Origin: Ruminococcus sp.
GTDB taxonomy: Bacteria; Bacillota; Clostridia; Oscillospirales; Ruminococcaceae
Reading direction: 5' to 3'
Assembly: GCA_017961625.1 (NCBI GenBank)
Contig: JAGCWY010000150.1
Span: 1 to 52,334, forward strand
Length of the DNA: 52,334 nucleotides
The notes under the pieces are model-generated. The model did not search any database, had not been told where the DNA came from, and was given only the letters and a program-made list of their open reading frames with translations. The translations under genes and the position numbers were made by a program. Shown piece by piece: positions 26,068 to 33,897 of this stretch. How positions within the stretch are numbered: the stretch's first letter is position 1; the number at the start of each line of letters is the position of its first letter.

Positions 26068-26367
26068 ATGAAAAGCCTTAAATCAAGAGTAACAGCTGTT
26101 GCTGCGGTATTCCTCTTTGTATTTGTGCTGTCCTGCTCCGCTGCCTTTATCATAAAACATACTTCCCATAAATGCTCGGGAAGCGAATGCTTGATATGCA
26201 CGGAGCTTGCTCGGTGCCGAAGCAATCTGCGCACACTGGATACGGCAGTTGCGGCAATTATTTTTGCAGCAGCTGTAGCGCTAACGGTATACATTGCAGT
26301 ATCAGCCGTCAGAAAGGCTTATACTGTAAATACATTAATAAATATGAAGGTGGAGCTCCTTAACTGA
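26068..26367 (+). CDS. Small two-helix membrane protein with Cys cluster (zinc-operon companion)
   Basis: 99 residues from the ATG at 26068, which follows AAAGGAG. Two membrane helices (about 9-31 and 57-82) flank a short loop rich in His and Cys: HTSHKCSGSECLICTELARC, i.e. C-X4-C-X2-C. Small proteins of this layout are often found beside zinc ABC genes in Firmicutes; a role in zinc sensing or delivery is inference. First gene of a probable three-gene unit with the zinc-binding lipoprotein. Confidence 0.7.
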   Translation: MKSLKSRVTAVAAVFLFVFVLSCSAAFIIKHTSHKCSGSECLICTELARCRSNLRTLDTAVAAIIFAAAVALTVYIAVSAVRKAYTVNTLINMKVELLN

Positions 26368-26455
26368 TTCTCACCTGTTTTCGTACAGTACGGGAGGCAA
26401 GTCTCCTTCATACTGTTGCGATGCCTTACATCATCAAAACCGGAGGTTTTTATTT

Positions 26456-27484
26456 ATGTTTAGAAATACAGCGATTGCTGCGATGGTGCTTGCGATAGGC
26501 GCTATGTGCATTACAGGATGCAGCTCCGCAAATAAAGACGGCAGCCAACCTTCCACTACGGCTGAAAAAAATTACGAAACGAGCGGCAATTCAGAAAAGT
26601 TCAGCATAGTATGCACCATCTTCCCTGAATACGACTGGGTTAGAGAAATAATGGGTAGCCATGCAAAGGATGCAGATATCACCTATCTCCTCGACAGCGG
26701 CACCGATCTCCACAACTTCCAGCCAACGGCTGAGGATATACTTAAAATATCCTCTTGCGACCTGTTCATACATGTAGGTGGCGAGTCCGACAAATGGGTA
26801 AGCGACGCACTCAACGGTGCCGTAAACAAGGATATGCAAACTCTTAGCCTTATGGCCATTCTCGGTGATTCAGCCAAGGAGGAAGAAATCAAGGATGGCA
26901 TGGAAGCCGAGGAGGAACACGATGGCGAAGAAGAGGAGGAAGAAATCGAGTACGACGAACACGTATGGCTCTCTCTGAAAAATTCAAAACTCATTTGCGA
27001 AGAGATTGAAAAAGCCATTGCAAAGACTGATCCAGAAAACGCTCCCGATTATGGCAGTAATCTTGCAGACTACGCAGCAAGGCTCGATGAGCTGGACAGA
27101 AAGTTCGCCTCCATTGCCGGATCTGCAAACAATAAGGTGCTCATATTCGGCGACCGTTTCCCCTTCCGCTATTTCGTTGACGATTACGATATAGACTATT
27201 ACGCGGCATTCGCAGGCTGCTCTGCTGAAAGTGAGGCAAGCTTCAAGACTGTAAGCTTCCTTTCAGATAAGCTCAGCGAACTTAACTGCGATACCATATT
27301 CACTATTGAAAAGTCAGACAAGTCAGTTGCGGAGGCTGTAATAGCCAATTCAAAGAAAAAGGACTGCTCTATTGTAGAGCTTGATTCAATACAGTCCGTA
27401 TCATCAGCAGACGCCGCAAGCGGCGTTACATACCTTTCACTTATGGAACAGAATTACAATGTTCTTGCGGAATATTTTAATTAA
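26456..27484 (+). CDS. Zinc ABC transporter substrate-binding lipoprotein (ZnuA/AdcA-like)
   Basis: 342 residues, lipobox ITGC (Cys22). The cluster A-I fold is shown by VCTIFPEYDWVREIMG, the ligand-bearing DLHNFQPTAEDILKIS, YDEHVWLSLKNSKLICEEIEKA and FGDRFPFRYFVDDYDIDYYAAFAGCSAESEASF compressed around its Asp. His in DLHNF and in DEHVW are expected metal ligands, while the third His of classical ZnuA is replaced by the Asp of GDRF. The flexible loop, usually His-rich, is here Glu-rich (AEEEHDGEEEEEEIEYDE). No permease or ATPase gene follows. Confidence 0.9.
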   Translation: MFRNTAIAAMVLAIGAMCITGCSSANKDGSQPSTTAEKNYETSGNSEKFSIVCTIFPEYDWVREIMGSHAKDADITYLLDSGTDLHNFQPTAEDILKISSCDLFIHVGGESDKWVSDALNGAVNKDMQTLSLMAILGDSAKEEEIKDGMEAEEEHDGEEEEEEIEYDEHVWLSLKNSKLICEEIEKAIAKTDPENAPDYGSNLADYAARLDELDRKFASIAGSANNKVLIFGDRFPFRYFVDDYDIDYYAAFAGCSAESEASFKTVSFLSDKLSELNCDTIFTIEKSDKSVAEAVIANSKKKDCSIVELDSIQSVSSADAASGVTYLSLMEQNYNVLAEYFN

Positions 27485-27499
27485 AGGTCGTGAAAAGCT

Positions 27500-28027
27500 A
27501 TGAAATCTATCAGAACTCTAATCGCATTAATAACCGTACCACTTTGTCTTTTTTCCTGCTCGAACGCTCCTAAATCAGAAACAAGCAGCACCCCCTCATA
27601 TCAGTCTTCAGACGAACCGCCGGTCGGCGGCATAAAGCCTAAGGACGAAGCCTTCAAGAGTGACGGAGAGTACGATGTCGACCTCACACAGCTGAGCTCT
27701 TCTATGGTTTATGCGCAGGTCAGCGATATGATGAACTATCCCGATAACTACAAGGGCAAAAGTGTAAAAGCAAACGGTACATTCGCCTACTTCAAAGACG
27801 ACAATACCGGAAACGAGTACTTCTCGGTGGTCATCAAGGACGCGACTGCTTGCTGCGCTCAGGGCCTGGAATTCGTCCTCGACGGAAACTACACCTACCC
27901 CAAGGATTATCCTGCTCAGGACGCTAATATAACCGTAACAGGCAATTTTGATTATTATACGGAAGGCGACTACAGATACGCCCGACTGACTAATGCTAAA
28001 ATGGACGTCGGACAGCTTTCATGGTAA
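27500..28027 (+). CDS. Small lipoprotein with predicted OB-like domain, zinc-cluster associated
   Basis: 175 residues, lipobox LFSC (Cys20), Ser/Pro-rich spacer to about 60, then a small beta domain containing DMMNYPDNYKGKSVKANGTF and IKDATACCAQGLEFVLDG. The Cys-Cys-Ala-Gln signature and the mixed beta pattern recall the soluble part of the YcgQ/TIGR03943 group, itself often linked to zinc uptake genes. It lies 15 bp after the zinc-binding lipoprotein. Function unknown; metal or redox role likely. Confidence 0.65.
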   Translation: MKSIRTLIALITVPLCLFSCSNAPKSETSSTPSYQSSDEPPVGGIKPKDEAFKSDGEYDVDLTQLSSSMVYAQVSDMMNYPDNYKGKSVKANGTFAYFKDDNTGNEYFSVVIKDATACCAQGLEFVLDGNYTYPKDYPAQDANITVTGNFDYYTEGDYRYARLTNAKMDVGQLSW

Positions 28028-28070
28028 AATAACCGTAAATACTGAAAATCTCAATGTAAAAATACAACAC

Positions 28071-28104
28071 AGGCTCCGCAGAAATACTTTCGCGGAGCCT
28101 TCAT
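28071..28104 (+). terminator. Terminator of the zinc cluster
   Basis: Perfect stem AGGCTCCGC / GCGGAGCCT with a 12-base loop, followed by TCATT. Confidence 0.7.
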
Positions 28105-28125
28105 TATGACTCATAACTCATTCTA

Positions 28126-28154
28126 TTGACAAATATGGCTTAAAATGATATAAT
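28126..28154 (+). promoter_or_regulatory. Promoter of the DegV gene
   Basis: Perfect TTGACA (28126-28131), 17-bp spacer, TATAAT (28149-28154). The 60-nt leader has a weak hairpin (AGGTTTCC / GGAGCCT). Confidence 0.8.
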
Positions 28155-28221
28155 CACCATGTTAGGGAAAGAGGTTTCCGCCTAAGTGGAGCCTTAATGC
28201 TGATCTGAAACGAGGAATTGT

Positions 28222-29103
28222 ATGAAAACAGCAGTAATGACTGATACAAACAGTGGTATTACTTTAGAAGAGGGCAAGAGCCGTGGCATATATGTGCTAC
28301 CTATGCCTGTTATGATAGACGGTAAGGACTTCACAGAAGAAATAGATCTTACTCATAGCACTCTCTATAAGGCTCTCAACGAAAACAAGGATATAGTTTC
28401 CTCGCAGCCGTCTCCCGGCGCTCTTACCGAAATGTGGGACAAGATACTCGCGGACGGCTATGACGAGCTTGTATATATACCTATGTCAAGCGGTCTGAGC
28501 GGTTCCTGCGATACTGCCAAGGCTCTCTCAATAGATTACGACGAGAAGGTTTTCGTAGTTGACAATCACCGTATCTCGATAACTCTGCTTGATTCGGTGT
28601 ACGACGCGAAGTTCTATGCAGACAGCGGCATGAACGCTACCGATATAAAAGATGCTCTAGAGAAGAACGCTTATCAGAATGATATATATATCACACTGCA
28701 AAGTCTTAAACGTATAACCAAGACAGGACGTATCACAGCTGCCGGTGCGGCGATAGCGACTGTTCTTAATCTCAAGCCTATACTAAAGATACAGGGCGGC
28801 AAGCTGGACGCTTATGCTAAGGCAAGGGGAATGTCCGCGGCAGAGGGTAAAATGCTGGAGGCAGTCCACAGGGATATTGCGAGCAAGTACGCAGATATCC
28901 CAAAGGAGCACCTGAGCATAGGCGCGGCTGGAACTATGGAGACTGAGGAAGAGATAGAACGCTGGGTAGGCATAGTAAAGTCGGAGTTCAGCGGATATAA
29001 AGTAACATACCGCCCCCTTGCGTGCAGTATCGCTTCTCATGTAGGAACAGGCACTCAGGGTGTTGCTGTGGGTCTTACTGCAAGAGCGCTGGAAATAAAC
29101 TGA
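28222..29103 (+). CDS. DegV-family fatty-acid-binding protein
   Basis: 293 residues; GAGGA precedes the ATG. DegV/FakB proteins hold a fatty acid for phosphorylation by FakA. Shown by AVMTDTNSGITLEEGKSRGI, LPMPVMIDGKDF, VSSQPSPGAL, YIPMSSGLSGSCDTAKAL, LKRITKTGRITAAGAAIATVLN compressed around its Arg and Gly, and the final SHVGTGTQGVAV. The family Ser in SSQPSP and His in SHVGTG are kept. No fakA is in the window. Single-gene transcript. Confidence 0.93.
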   Translation: MKTAVMTDTNSGITLEEGKSRGIYVLPMPVMIDGKDFTEEIDLTHSTLYKALNENKDIVSSQPSPGALTEMWDKILADGYDELVYIPMSSGLSGSCDTAKALSIDYDEKVFVVDNHRISITLLDSVYDAKFYADSGMNATDIKDALEKNAYQNDIYITLQSLKRITKTGRITAAGAAIATVLNLKPILKIQGGKLDAYAKARGMSAAEGKMLEAVHRDIASKYADIPKEHLSIGAAGTMETEEEIERWVGIVKSEFSGYKVTYRPLACSIASHVGTGTQGVAVGLTARALEIN

Positions 29104-29135
29104 TATAAATATATAAACTATGAGGTCTAATCATT

Positions 29136-29510
29136 TTACAAGTTTTCGTTCGATATCTCAGTTATAATGTTTCCGTCATAATATATTTCGTAATAGTTAC
29201 CTAAAAAATCATAAAGACAAATCCTATCATTTTTCATTTCAAACGCAGACTCGTTACTTCCACATCTGACAAATATGTCTTCTCCTGAAAACGACCATAT
29301 TTCCTTAAGGTTTTCGGATATCCTGTATATCTCTGTTTCTCCGTATAGAATATAGTCTTTTCCAAACGGTGTGCCAAAAGGAGAAATGGTTGCTTTTTTC
29401 ATAATCTCAAGAGTAACCGGATCAAATATACACAGTACGTCATTTAACATGAAAAACAAGCCGTCATCATGCAACGCAACAAACGAATCTATCGGTGTAT
29501 GCTTTACCTT
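29136..29510 (-). pseudogene. 5'-truncated duplicate of the unknown gene at 31281-31841
   Basis: The frame reads TPIDSFVALHDDGLFFMLND onward and stays collinear with the C-terminal two thirds of the other copy, differing by a six-residue deletion near residue 40 and scattered substitutions. Similarity begins abruptly at TPIDSF; upstream the frame runs into a stop within six codons. The first usable start is a TTG at 29474 with no ribosome site. This is therefore a decayed partial copy rather than a working gene. Confidence 0.75.
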
Positions 29511-29577
29511 TGGCTAAGGATGGGACGTTGGAAACGAAGTTGGATACGATTTTTTGATAAGGTTTGATATATAACGA

Positions 29578-29616
29578 AAAGACAGATACCTCAACGTAAA
29601 CGAAGTATCTGTCTTT
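29578..29616. terminator. Terminator after the AAA/DUF4143 gene
   Basis: Perfect stem AAAGACAGATAC / GTATCTGTCTTT with a 15-base loop. It lies downstream of the minus-strand ATPase gene and works in both orientations. Confidence 0.8.
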
Positions 29617-29707
29617 CATTTTCATAGCTCGCTGTTTTGGTCTTAATATAGTAGTCTGAATTATACTGCTATATTAGCTCCACCCTTGAGCAGCGGCGGT
29701 GTTTTTG

Positions 29708-31066
29708 TTACAGGCATATCGTCATGTAAGGCGGAATGCATACAATGTCTTCTTTAAAACTGAGATTGCGTGGATGTATCACATAACATTCGCCTATCCG
29801 AGCCTTGTATTTCTCCTTGAAACGTTTCAGCGACTCGATAGAATACTTCTTACCCGACTTGACTTCGATCGGATACATCTTGTATTTCAGCTTGCTGTTG
29901 TTGGAGATCAGAAAGTCTATCTCAATATCGTTACGGTGCTTTTCAGCATTGTACTGTGTATAGAAATACAGCTTGTGTCCGTTCGCTGTGAGCATCTGGG
30001 CGATAGCGTTCTCATAGAGCATATCCTCGTTCATGTTCAGCTTGTCACCGAAGATCTGCTTGTAGACCTCATCTTCAAGCAGTTCGTTCTCGTCAAAGGC
30101 GTGACTGACGAGCAGTCCCGTATCGCCGAGGTAGCATTTTACATAAGCTCTGTTCTCGTTGATCGACAGCCCGACATTCGGGTCATTGCACATGAAACAC
30201 TCATTAGAGATCATCGAATCCGACAGCCAGAAGAAAGTCTCCTCATACTGATTGGCTTTGCTGCCTGCCGAAACATTATTAAAAACGACACGTTTTTCGT
30301 GCTGTGAGAGCAGCCCTGGTATCTGGTCGAATATGGTGAGGACTTTGCTCCTGTATCTTGAATCTATCTTCATGATGTCACTGCGGTACAGCGAGAGAAT
30401 ATCACGTTTCTCAATGTCAGCCTTGTCGAAGTCCTTTCGGCTTTCAAGGAATGCAATAACGCTCTGCGGCATACCGCCCACAAGCATATACTGCTTGAAC
30501 AGAAGCATCGCCTTATGGTGCAGCTCGTTTTCAAGAGGTGTCCTGTCAGCAAAGCACTTGCGAATATACCCGCATATCTGTTCCTCGCACAACGCATCGC
30601 AGAATTCCTCGAAATCCAACGGGTACATACTGAGGTGACGTTCTTCCGAGGGAATTACAATGTCCTTGACGTTCTCCTTGATCGAGATCAGCGAGCCTGT
30701 TTCGATATAATCATATCTGCCGTCGGCAACAAGGTACTTAACGCACTCCCTCGCTTTCGGGTACATCTGCACCTCGTCAAAGATGATAAGTGACTCACGC
30801 TCATACATTTTCACGCCATAGTAAGTGGATAAAAGCATGAAGAATGTATCTAGGTCGTTCATGTGCTTGACGAAATAATCCTTGACCTCGTCGGGACACT
30901 TGGCGAAATCTATCAGGATATAGCTCTTATATTCGTTTTTGCCGAATTCCTCGCATATCGTTGACTTTCCGATACGTCTTGCGCCCTCGATAAGAAAGGC
31001 TTTTTTGCCGTTCATCTCGTTTTTTAGTGTCAGCAGCTTGTTGTACATTTTTCGTTTTAGTATCAT
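29708..31066 (-). CDS. AAA ATPase with DUF4143 domain
   Basis: 452 residues from the ATG at 31066; an ATG 18 bp further upstream lies inside a repeat and lacks a ribosome site. Residues 20-150 are the AAA_14 module: Walker A LIEGARRIGKST, Walker B SLIIFDEVQMYPKAR, sensor TGSLIS. Residues about 190-400 are the DUF4143 part (YMLVGGMPQSVIAFLES, CYLGDTGLLVSHAF, DIEIDFLISNN), ending in a PD-(D/E)XK-like strand IEVKSGKKYS. Such proteins are widespread, often horizontally moved and of unclear role, possibly toxin- or defence-related. Three phased repeats lie between its promoter and its start. Confidence 0.88.
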   Translation of the reverse strand: MILKRKMYNKLLTLKNEMNGKKAFLIEGARRIGKSTICEEFGKNEYKSYILIDFAKCPDEVKDYFVKHMNDLDTFFMLLSTYYGVKMYERESLIIFDEVQMYPKARECVKYLVADGRYDYIETGSLISIKENVKDIVIPSEERHLSMYPLDFEEFCDALCEEQICGYIRKCFADRTPLENELHHKAMLLFKQYMLVGGMPQSVIAFLESRKDFDKADIEKRDILSLYRSDIMKIDSRYRSKVLTIFDQIPGLLSQHEKRVVFNNVSAGSKANQYEETFFWLSDSMISNECFMCNDPNVGLSINENRAYVKCYLGDTGLLVSHAFDENELLEDEVYKQIFGDKLNMNEDMLYENAIAQMLTANGHKLYFYTQYNAEKHRNDIEIDFLISNNSKLKYKMYPIEVKSGKKYSIESLKRFKEKYKARIGECYVIHPRNLSFKEDIVCIPPYMTICL

Positions 31067-31084
31067 AATTACGCCTCGCTCCAT

Positions 31085-31166
31085 AATACGCAGGTTTAAG
31101 CCCGTTTGTTAATCCCTAAATACGCAGGTTTACAATGTATTCTAAATTCCATTATGCGCAGGTTTA
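31085..31166 (-). repeat. Three 14-bp direct repeats spaced exactly 34 bp apart
   Basis: TAAACCTGCGTATT (minus strand) at 31098-31085 and 31132-31119, and the variant TAAACCTGCGCATA at 31166-31153. The start-to-start distance is 34 bp both times (about 3.2 helix turns); the 20-bp stretches between them are unrelated. They fill the leader between the probable -10 box (around 31170-31176) and the ATPase start codon. They look like operator iterons rather than a CRISPR array. Confidence 0.8.
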
Positions 31167-31234
31167 TGATAATTATACTATAATGTTCTGAAAAAGTAAA
31201 AACGATTTTACGTAATCCAAAATAATTCAAGAGA

Positions 31235-31270
31235 AAAAGTCCTCACAGACAAAACTGTAAGGACTTTTCT
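31235..31270 (-). terminator. Terminator of the unknown gene at 31281
   Basis: Stem AAAAGTCCTcACAG / CTGTaAGGACTTTT with a six-base loop and U-rich flank on the minus strand. Confidence 0.8.
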
Positions 31271-31280
31271 TTTACCGGTG

Positions 31281-31841
31281 TTATTTCATTATATCAGTTA
31301 TGATGTTTCCATCATAATCAATCTCATAATAGTTGTCCAAAAAATCATACAGACAAATCCTGTCATCTTTCATTTCAAATGCTGAATCGTTACTGCCGCA
31401 TCTTACAAATATATCTCTTGCTGAAAATGACCATTTTTCTTTAAGGTCTTCGGATATCCTGTAAATCTCAATTTCTCCGTATAGGATATAATCTTTTCCA
31501 AACGGATGAACTTCAAACATTGTTCCGAGAGGAGAAATTGCTGATTTTTGCGTAATCTCAAGAGTAATTGGATTGAAGATACATAGTACGTCATTTAGCA
31601 TGAAAAACAAGCCATCCTCATGCAGCGCAACAAAAGAATCTATCGGTGTATAGTATGAAGCTACTAAGAGTATCTTTTTAATATCTCCATACAAATCAAC
31701 CCTAATCTCAATTAGTTTACAGAAATTGATTTCCGCTAATTGAAGAGTTTTATCATATCCGTCTATCTTTACTGGTTCATCATAAACAGTTTTGACGAGA
31801 CTAATGCTGATTTTATATCCCTTATAACGATAGATTTTAAT
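31281..31841 (-). CDS. Unknown protein, apparently started at an ATT codon
   Basis: 186 residues if started at ATT 31841. The frame is open for 49 codons upstream of the first conventional start (TTG 31694), and those codons encode a natural-looking sequence (IKIYRYKGYKISISLVKTVY). A stop bounds the frame about 14 codons upstream. A TTGACT-17-TATCAT promoter, a 44-nt leader and GGGAGGG six bases before the ATT are all in place. The protein is rich in beta strands and aromatic residues (YILYGEIEIYRISEDLKEKW, DRICLYDFLDNYYEI), perhaps a beta-propeller or SMI1-like immunity-type fold; no family is assigned. A truncated duplicate lies 1.8 kb away. Confidence 0.65.
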   Translation of the reverse strand: MKIYRYKGYKISISLVKTVYDEPVKIDGYDKTLQLAEINFCKLIEIRVDLYGDIKKILLVASYYTPIDSFVALHEDGLFFMLNDVLCIFNPITLEITQKSAISPLGTMFEVHPFGKDYILYGEIEIYRISEDLKEKWSFSARDIFVRCGSNDSAFEMKDDRICLYDFLDNYYEIDYDGNIITDIMK

Positions 31842-31891
31842 GAAAATCCCTCCCTTTGCTGAATTAATAACAAGCTAATTCAATATCTTTA

Positions 31892-31920
31892 ATGATAGCA
31901 TAGTCGAAAAATAAAGTCAA
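31892..31920 (-). promoter_or_regulatory. Promoter of the ATT-start gene
   Basis: Minus-strand TTGACT (31920-31915), 17-bp spacer, TATCAT (31897-31892). Confidence 0.7.
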
Positions 31921-31937
31921 TACCTGCTTCTATCTAT

Positions 31938-32137
31938 AAAAAAGCTCTCATAGCCGAAACTGTGAGAGCCTTATTGTTTTAGTCAGATAAACACATTAAC
32001 GTGAATATCCCGCCAATTCAGTATCCTACGCTTAGTGGACTTGCCGTAGAGATAATCCTTAGCATCGCCCTGAAACAGCGTAAAATCACAGATTTTAACG
32101 TATTCGGAAATTACTTTCCTTCGCTGATTGCAGCCTG
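31938..32137. repeat. Direct repeat copy A bracketing the flavodoxin island
   Basis: About 200 bp, roughly 80 percent identical by eye to 37519-37719 in the same orientation. It contains a hairpin terminator (GCTCTCAtAG / CTGTGAGAGC) and, on the minus strand, the last ~45 codons of an ORF ending STKRRILNWRDIHVNVFI. Differences between the copies fall often at third codon positions, which suggests that the ORF was under selection before or after duplication. Confidence 0.8.
31986..32132 (-). pseudogene. 3' fragment of an unknown gene (copy A)
   Basis: Reads GCNQRRKVISEYVKICDFTL and then DAKDYLYGKSTKRRILNWRD, ending in NVFI and TGA. It has no start codon with a ribosome site at its boundary. 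The matching fragment at 37565-37710 shares the same frame and stop. The parent protein is not recognised. Confidence 0.45.
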
Positions 32138-32276
32138 TATTGTGGATAGTGTGGCAATCACAATGCAATTAATAAAAGGCTATATTTTGCTGAGAATTTG
32201 CTGTGGCAAAAGTCCTCCATTGTCAGCAGTTATTATTGTATGATACAAAAACAGGATTGGATATGGAACTCCATTG

Positions 32277-33035
32277 TCAGTTTTTTAGCTTCATGTATTC
32301 CTCATCAGAAACAGCCTCGCACCATTCCGTGCTACCGTTCTCGCCCTCAATCTCTATTGCAAGATGTGAGAACCACGAATCGGGGGCAGCACCGTGCCAG
32401 TGCTTAACATTTGCTGGTATATTGACAATATCGCCTGGGTGAAGTTCTCTTGTTTCCTTGCCCCATTCCTGATAGTACCCACGACCGCCGACACAAATCA
32501 GCATCTGACCGCCGCCGCTTGTTGCGTGATGGATATGCCAGTTGTTGCGGCAGGCAGGCTCAAAGGTGACATTGTAAATTGCAAGCTGTTCAGTTGAAAC
32601 AGGTGCAAGATAGCTCTGTCCGATAAAGAAATCACCATAGGGGTTCGGTTCGCCGATTGGGAAGAATATCTCATTCTGATACTTGTCTTTGTCGGTCAGT
32701 TCGGGAGATTTTTCACTCCATACCTCTTTTGCAAGGTTGAATACAGCCCAGGCGTGCGGCCAACCTGCATAGAAAGCTGTATGTGTAATAATCGCTACAA
32801 TCTCTTTCTGCGAAACGCCGTGATTCTTTGCATTCATCAGGTGATATTTCAGGGAACTGTCTGTCACTCCATGAGACATCAGAGCAACTACAGTGATGAT
32901 ACTCCGTGTTTTCAGATCAATATCGGTATCGTTCCAGTTCTCACCGAAAAGAATATCATCGTTGTAATGGGCAAATTCAGGAGCAAATTCACCGAGGGTA
33001 TCTCTGCCAGCGGTTTGTACGATCTTTTCAGCCAT
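32277..33035 (-). CDS. Carboxymuconolactone decarboxylase-like/cupin fusion protein
   Basis: 252 residues. Residues 1-115 are a CMD-type helical domain (DLKTRSIITVVALMSHGV, ITHTAFYAGWPHAWAVFNLA) lacking the CxxC pair of AhpD peroxidases. Residues about 135-245 are a cupin barrel with metal ligands NNWHIHHATSGGGQMLICVGG compressed, PGDIVNIPANVKHWHGA. CMD/cupin fusions occur in oxidative-stress and aromatic/quinone detoxification operons. Last gene of the island operon, 12 bp after the flavodoxin gene; no clear terminator follows. Confidence 0.88.
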   Translation of the reverse strand: MAEKIVQTAGRDTLGEFAPEFAHYNDDILFGENWNDTDIDLKTRSIITVVALMSHGVTDSSLKYHLMNAKNHGVSQKEIVAIITHTAFYAGWPHAWAVFNLAKEVWSEKSPELTDKDKYQNEIFFPIGEPNPYGDFFIGQSYLAPVSTEQLAIYNVTFEPACRNNWHIHHATSGGGQMLICVGGRGYYQEWGKETRELHPGDIVNIPANVKHWHGAAPDSWFSHLAIEIEGENGSTEWCEAVSDEEYMKLKN

Positions 33036-33047
33036 AGTGCTTCTTCC

Positions 33048-33530
33048 TTAGATTCCGAGGGAGTCAACCCACTTTTTCAGCTCACTTACCGATGTGCTTG
33101 CAGCGAAACGCTTGCCGTCCTTGATAACAGCGGTATCGGAAACGCTGGGTTTAAGCTCCTTTGCGGAGTTACCCATTCCGCTTCCGCCTGATGTAGCAAA
33201 CAGAATGATCGTCTTTCTCGAAAAATCATAGGATTCAAGGAAAGTATTGATGATCGTCGGTGCGACATACCACCAGATTGGAAAACCTACAAAGATCGTA
33301 TCATAATCAGCGATGTTTGCATCTGTATCGGCAATAGCTGGACGTAACGATTTGTCATTCATTTCAACCGAACTTCTGCTGTTCTTGTCCTGCCAGTTGA
33401 GGTCAGCATTTGTGTAAGGCACGGCAGGCTTGATCTCATATAGTTCTGCACCTGCGGCTTCTGCAAGGTTCTTTGCAAGTCCGGCAGTCACGCCACTTGC
33501 TGAAAAATATGTTACTAATGATTTGCTCAT
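33048..33530 (-). CDS. Flavodoxin (cytoplasmic)
   Basis: 160 residues. FMN phosphate loop near the N-terminus reads LVTYFSASGVTAGLAKNLAE, followed by YDTIFVGFPIWWYVAPTIINTF (flavin ring loop) and LFATSGGSGMGNSAKELKPS. No signal peptide. Flavodoxin_4-type proteins act in electron transfer or quinone/FMN reduction. It is preceded by AGGAGG and lies between the ABM protein and the CMD-cupin gene. Confidence 0.92.
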   Translation of the reverse strand: MSKSLVTYFSASGVTAGLAKNLAEAAGAELYEIKPAVPYTNADLNWQDKNSRSSVEMNDKSLRPAIADTDANIADYDTIFVGFPIWWYVAPTIINTFLESYDFSRKTIILFATSGGSGMGNSAKELKPSVSDTAVIKDGKRFAASTSVSELKKWVDSLGI

Positions 33531-33543
33531 GATGGTTTCCTCC

Positions 33544-33876
33544 TTATTTCACGATGAATTTATTATCCTTTTCAGGTATACCGTCTTCATCAGAGATATA
33601 CCTCTCAACTCTCATTTTCAGCCCGTACTTTTCCCGTAACTTTGCGATTGTCTGCATCATGGGTGAAGCATGATGGACATCAATTGCATCCTGACTTGTC
33701 CACTGGTCTATCAGCAGTATCGTTTCTGGATCATCAAACGGCTGGAAATAGGCATAACGGAGATTACCTTCCTCATTTCGTATCTTGTCCACTGTACCGC
33801 TTTGTACCATTTCTTCTGCGAACTTACGGGCGTTTCCGTTCTCACCTGTGTAATAGATATTGACTGTAATGCTCAT
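33544..33876 (-). CDS. Antibiotic biosynthesis monooxygenase-domain protein (YgiN-like)
   Basis: 110 residues, ferredoxin-like ABM fold: VNIYYTGENGNARKFAEEMV, NLRYAYFQPFDDPETILLIDQW, DAIDVHHASPMMQTIAKLRE. Similar small proteins act as quinol monooxygenases or in electrophile defence. Sits 13 bp upstream of the flavodoxin in the same operon. Confidence 0.85.
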   Translation of the reverse strand: MSITVNIYYTGENGNARKFAEEMVQSGTVDKIRNEEGNLRYAYFQPFDDPETILLIDQWTSQDAIDVHHASPMMQTIAKLREKYGLKMRVERYISDEDGIPEKDNKFIVK

Positions 33877-33897
33877 TTTTAATCTCCAACAAAACGA

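Noticed and set aside
29699..30307. 200-codon plus-strand ORF opposite the AAA/DUF4143 gene
   Set aside because: The minus-strand gene has clear Walker motifs and a ribosome site; the plus frame is its shadow.
31085..31166. Three regularly spaced repeats that resemble a mini CRISPR array
   Set aside because: Repeats are only 14 bp with three copies, sit between a promoter and a start codon, and no cas genes are nearby.
31119..31200. Insertion-sequence end near the ATPase
   Set aside because: No transposase, no terminal inverted repeats and no target duplication could be found around it.
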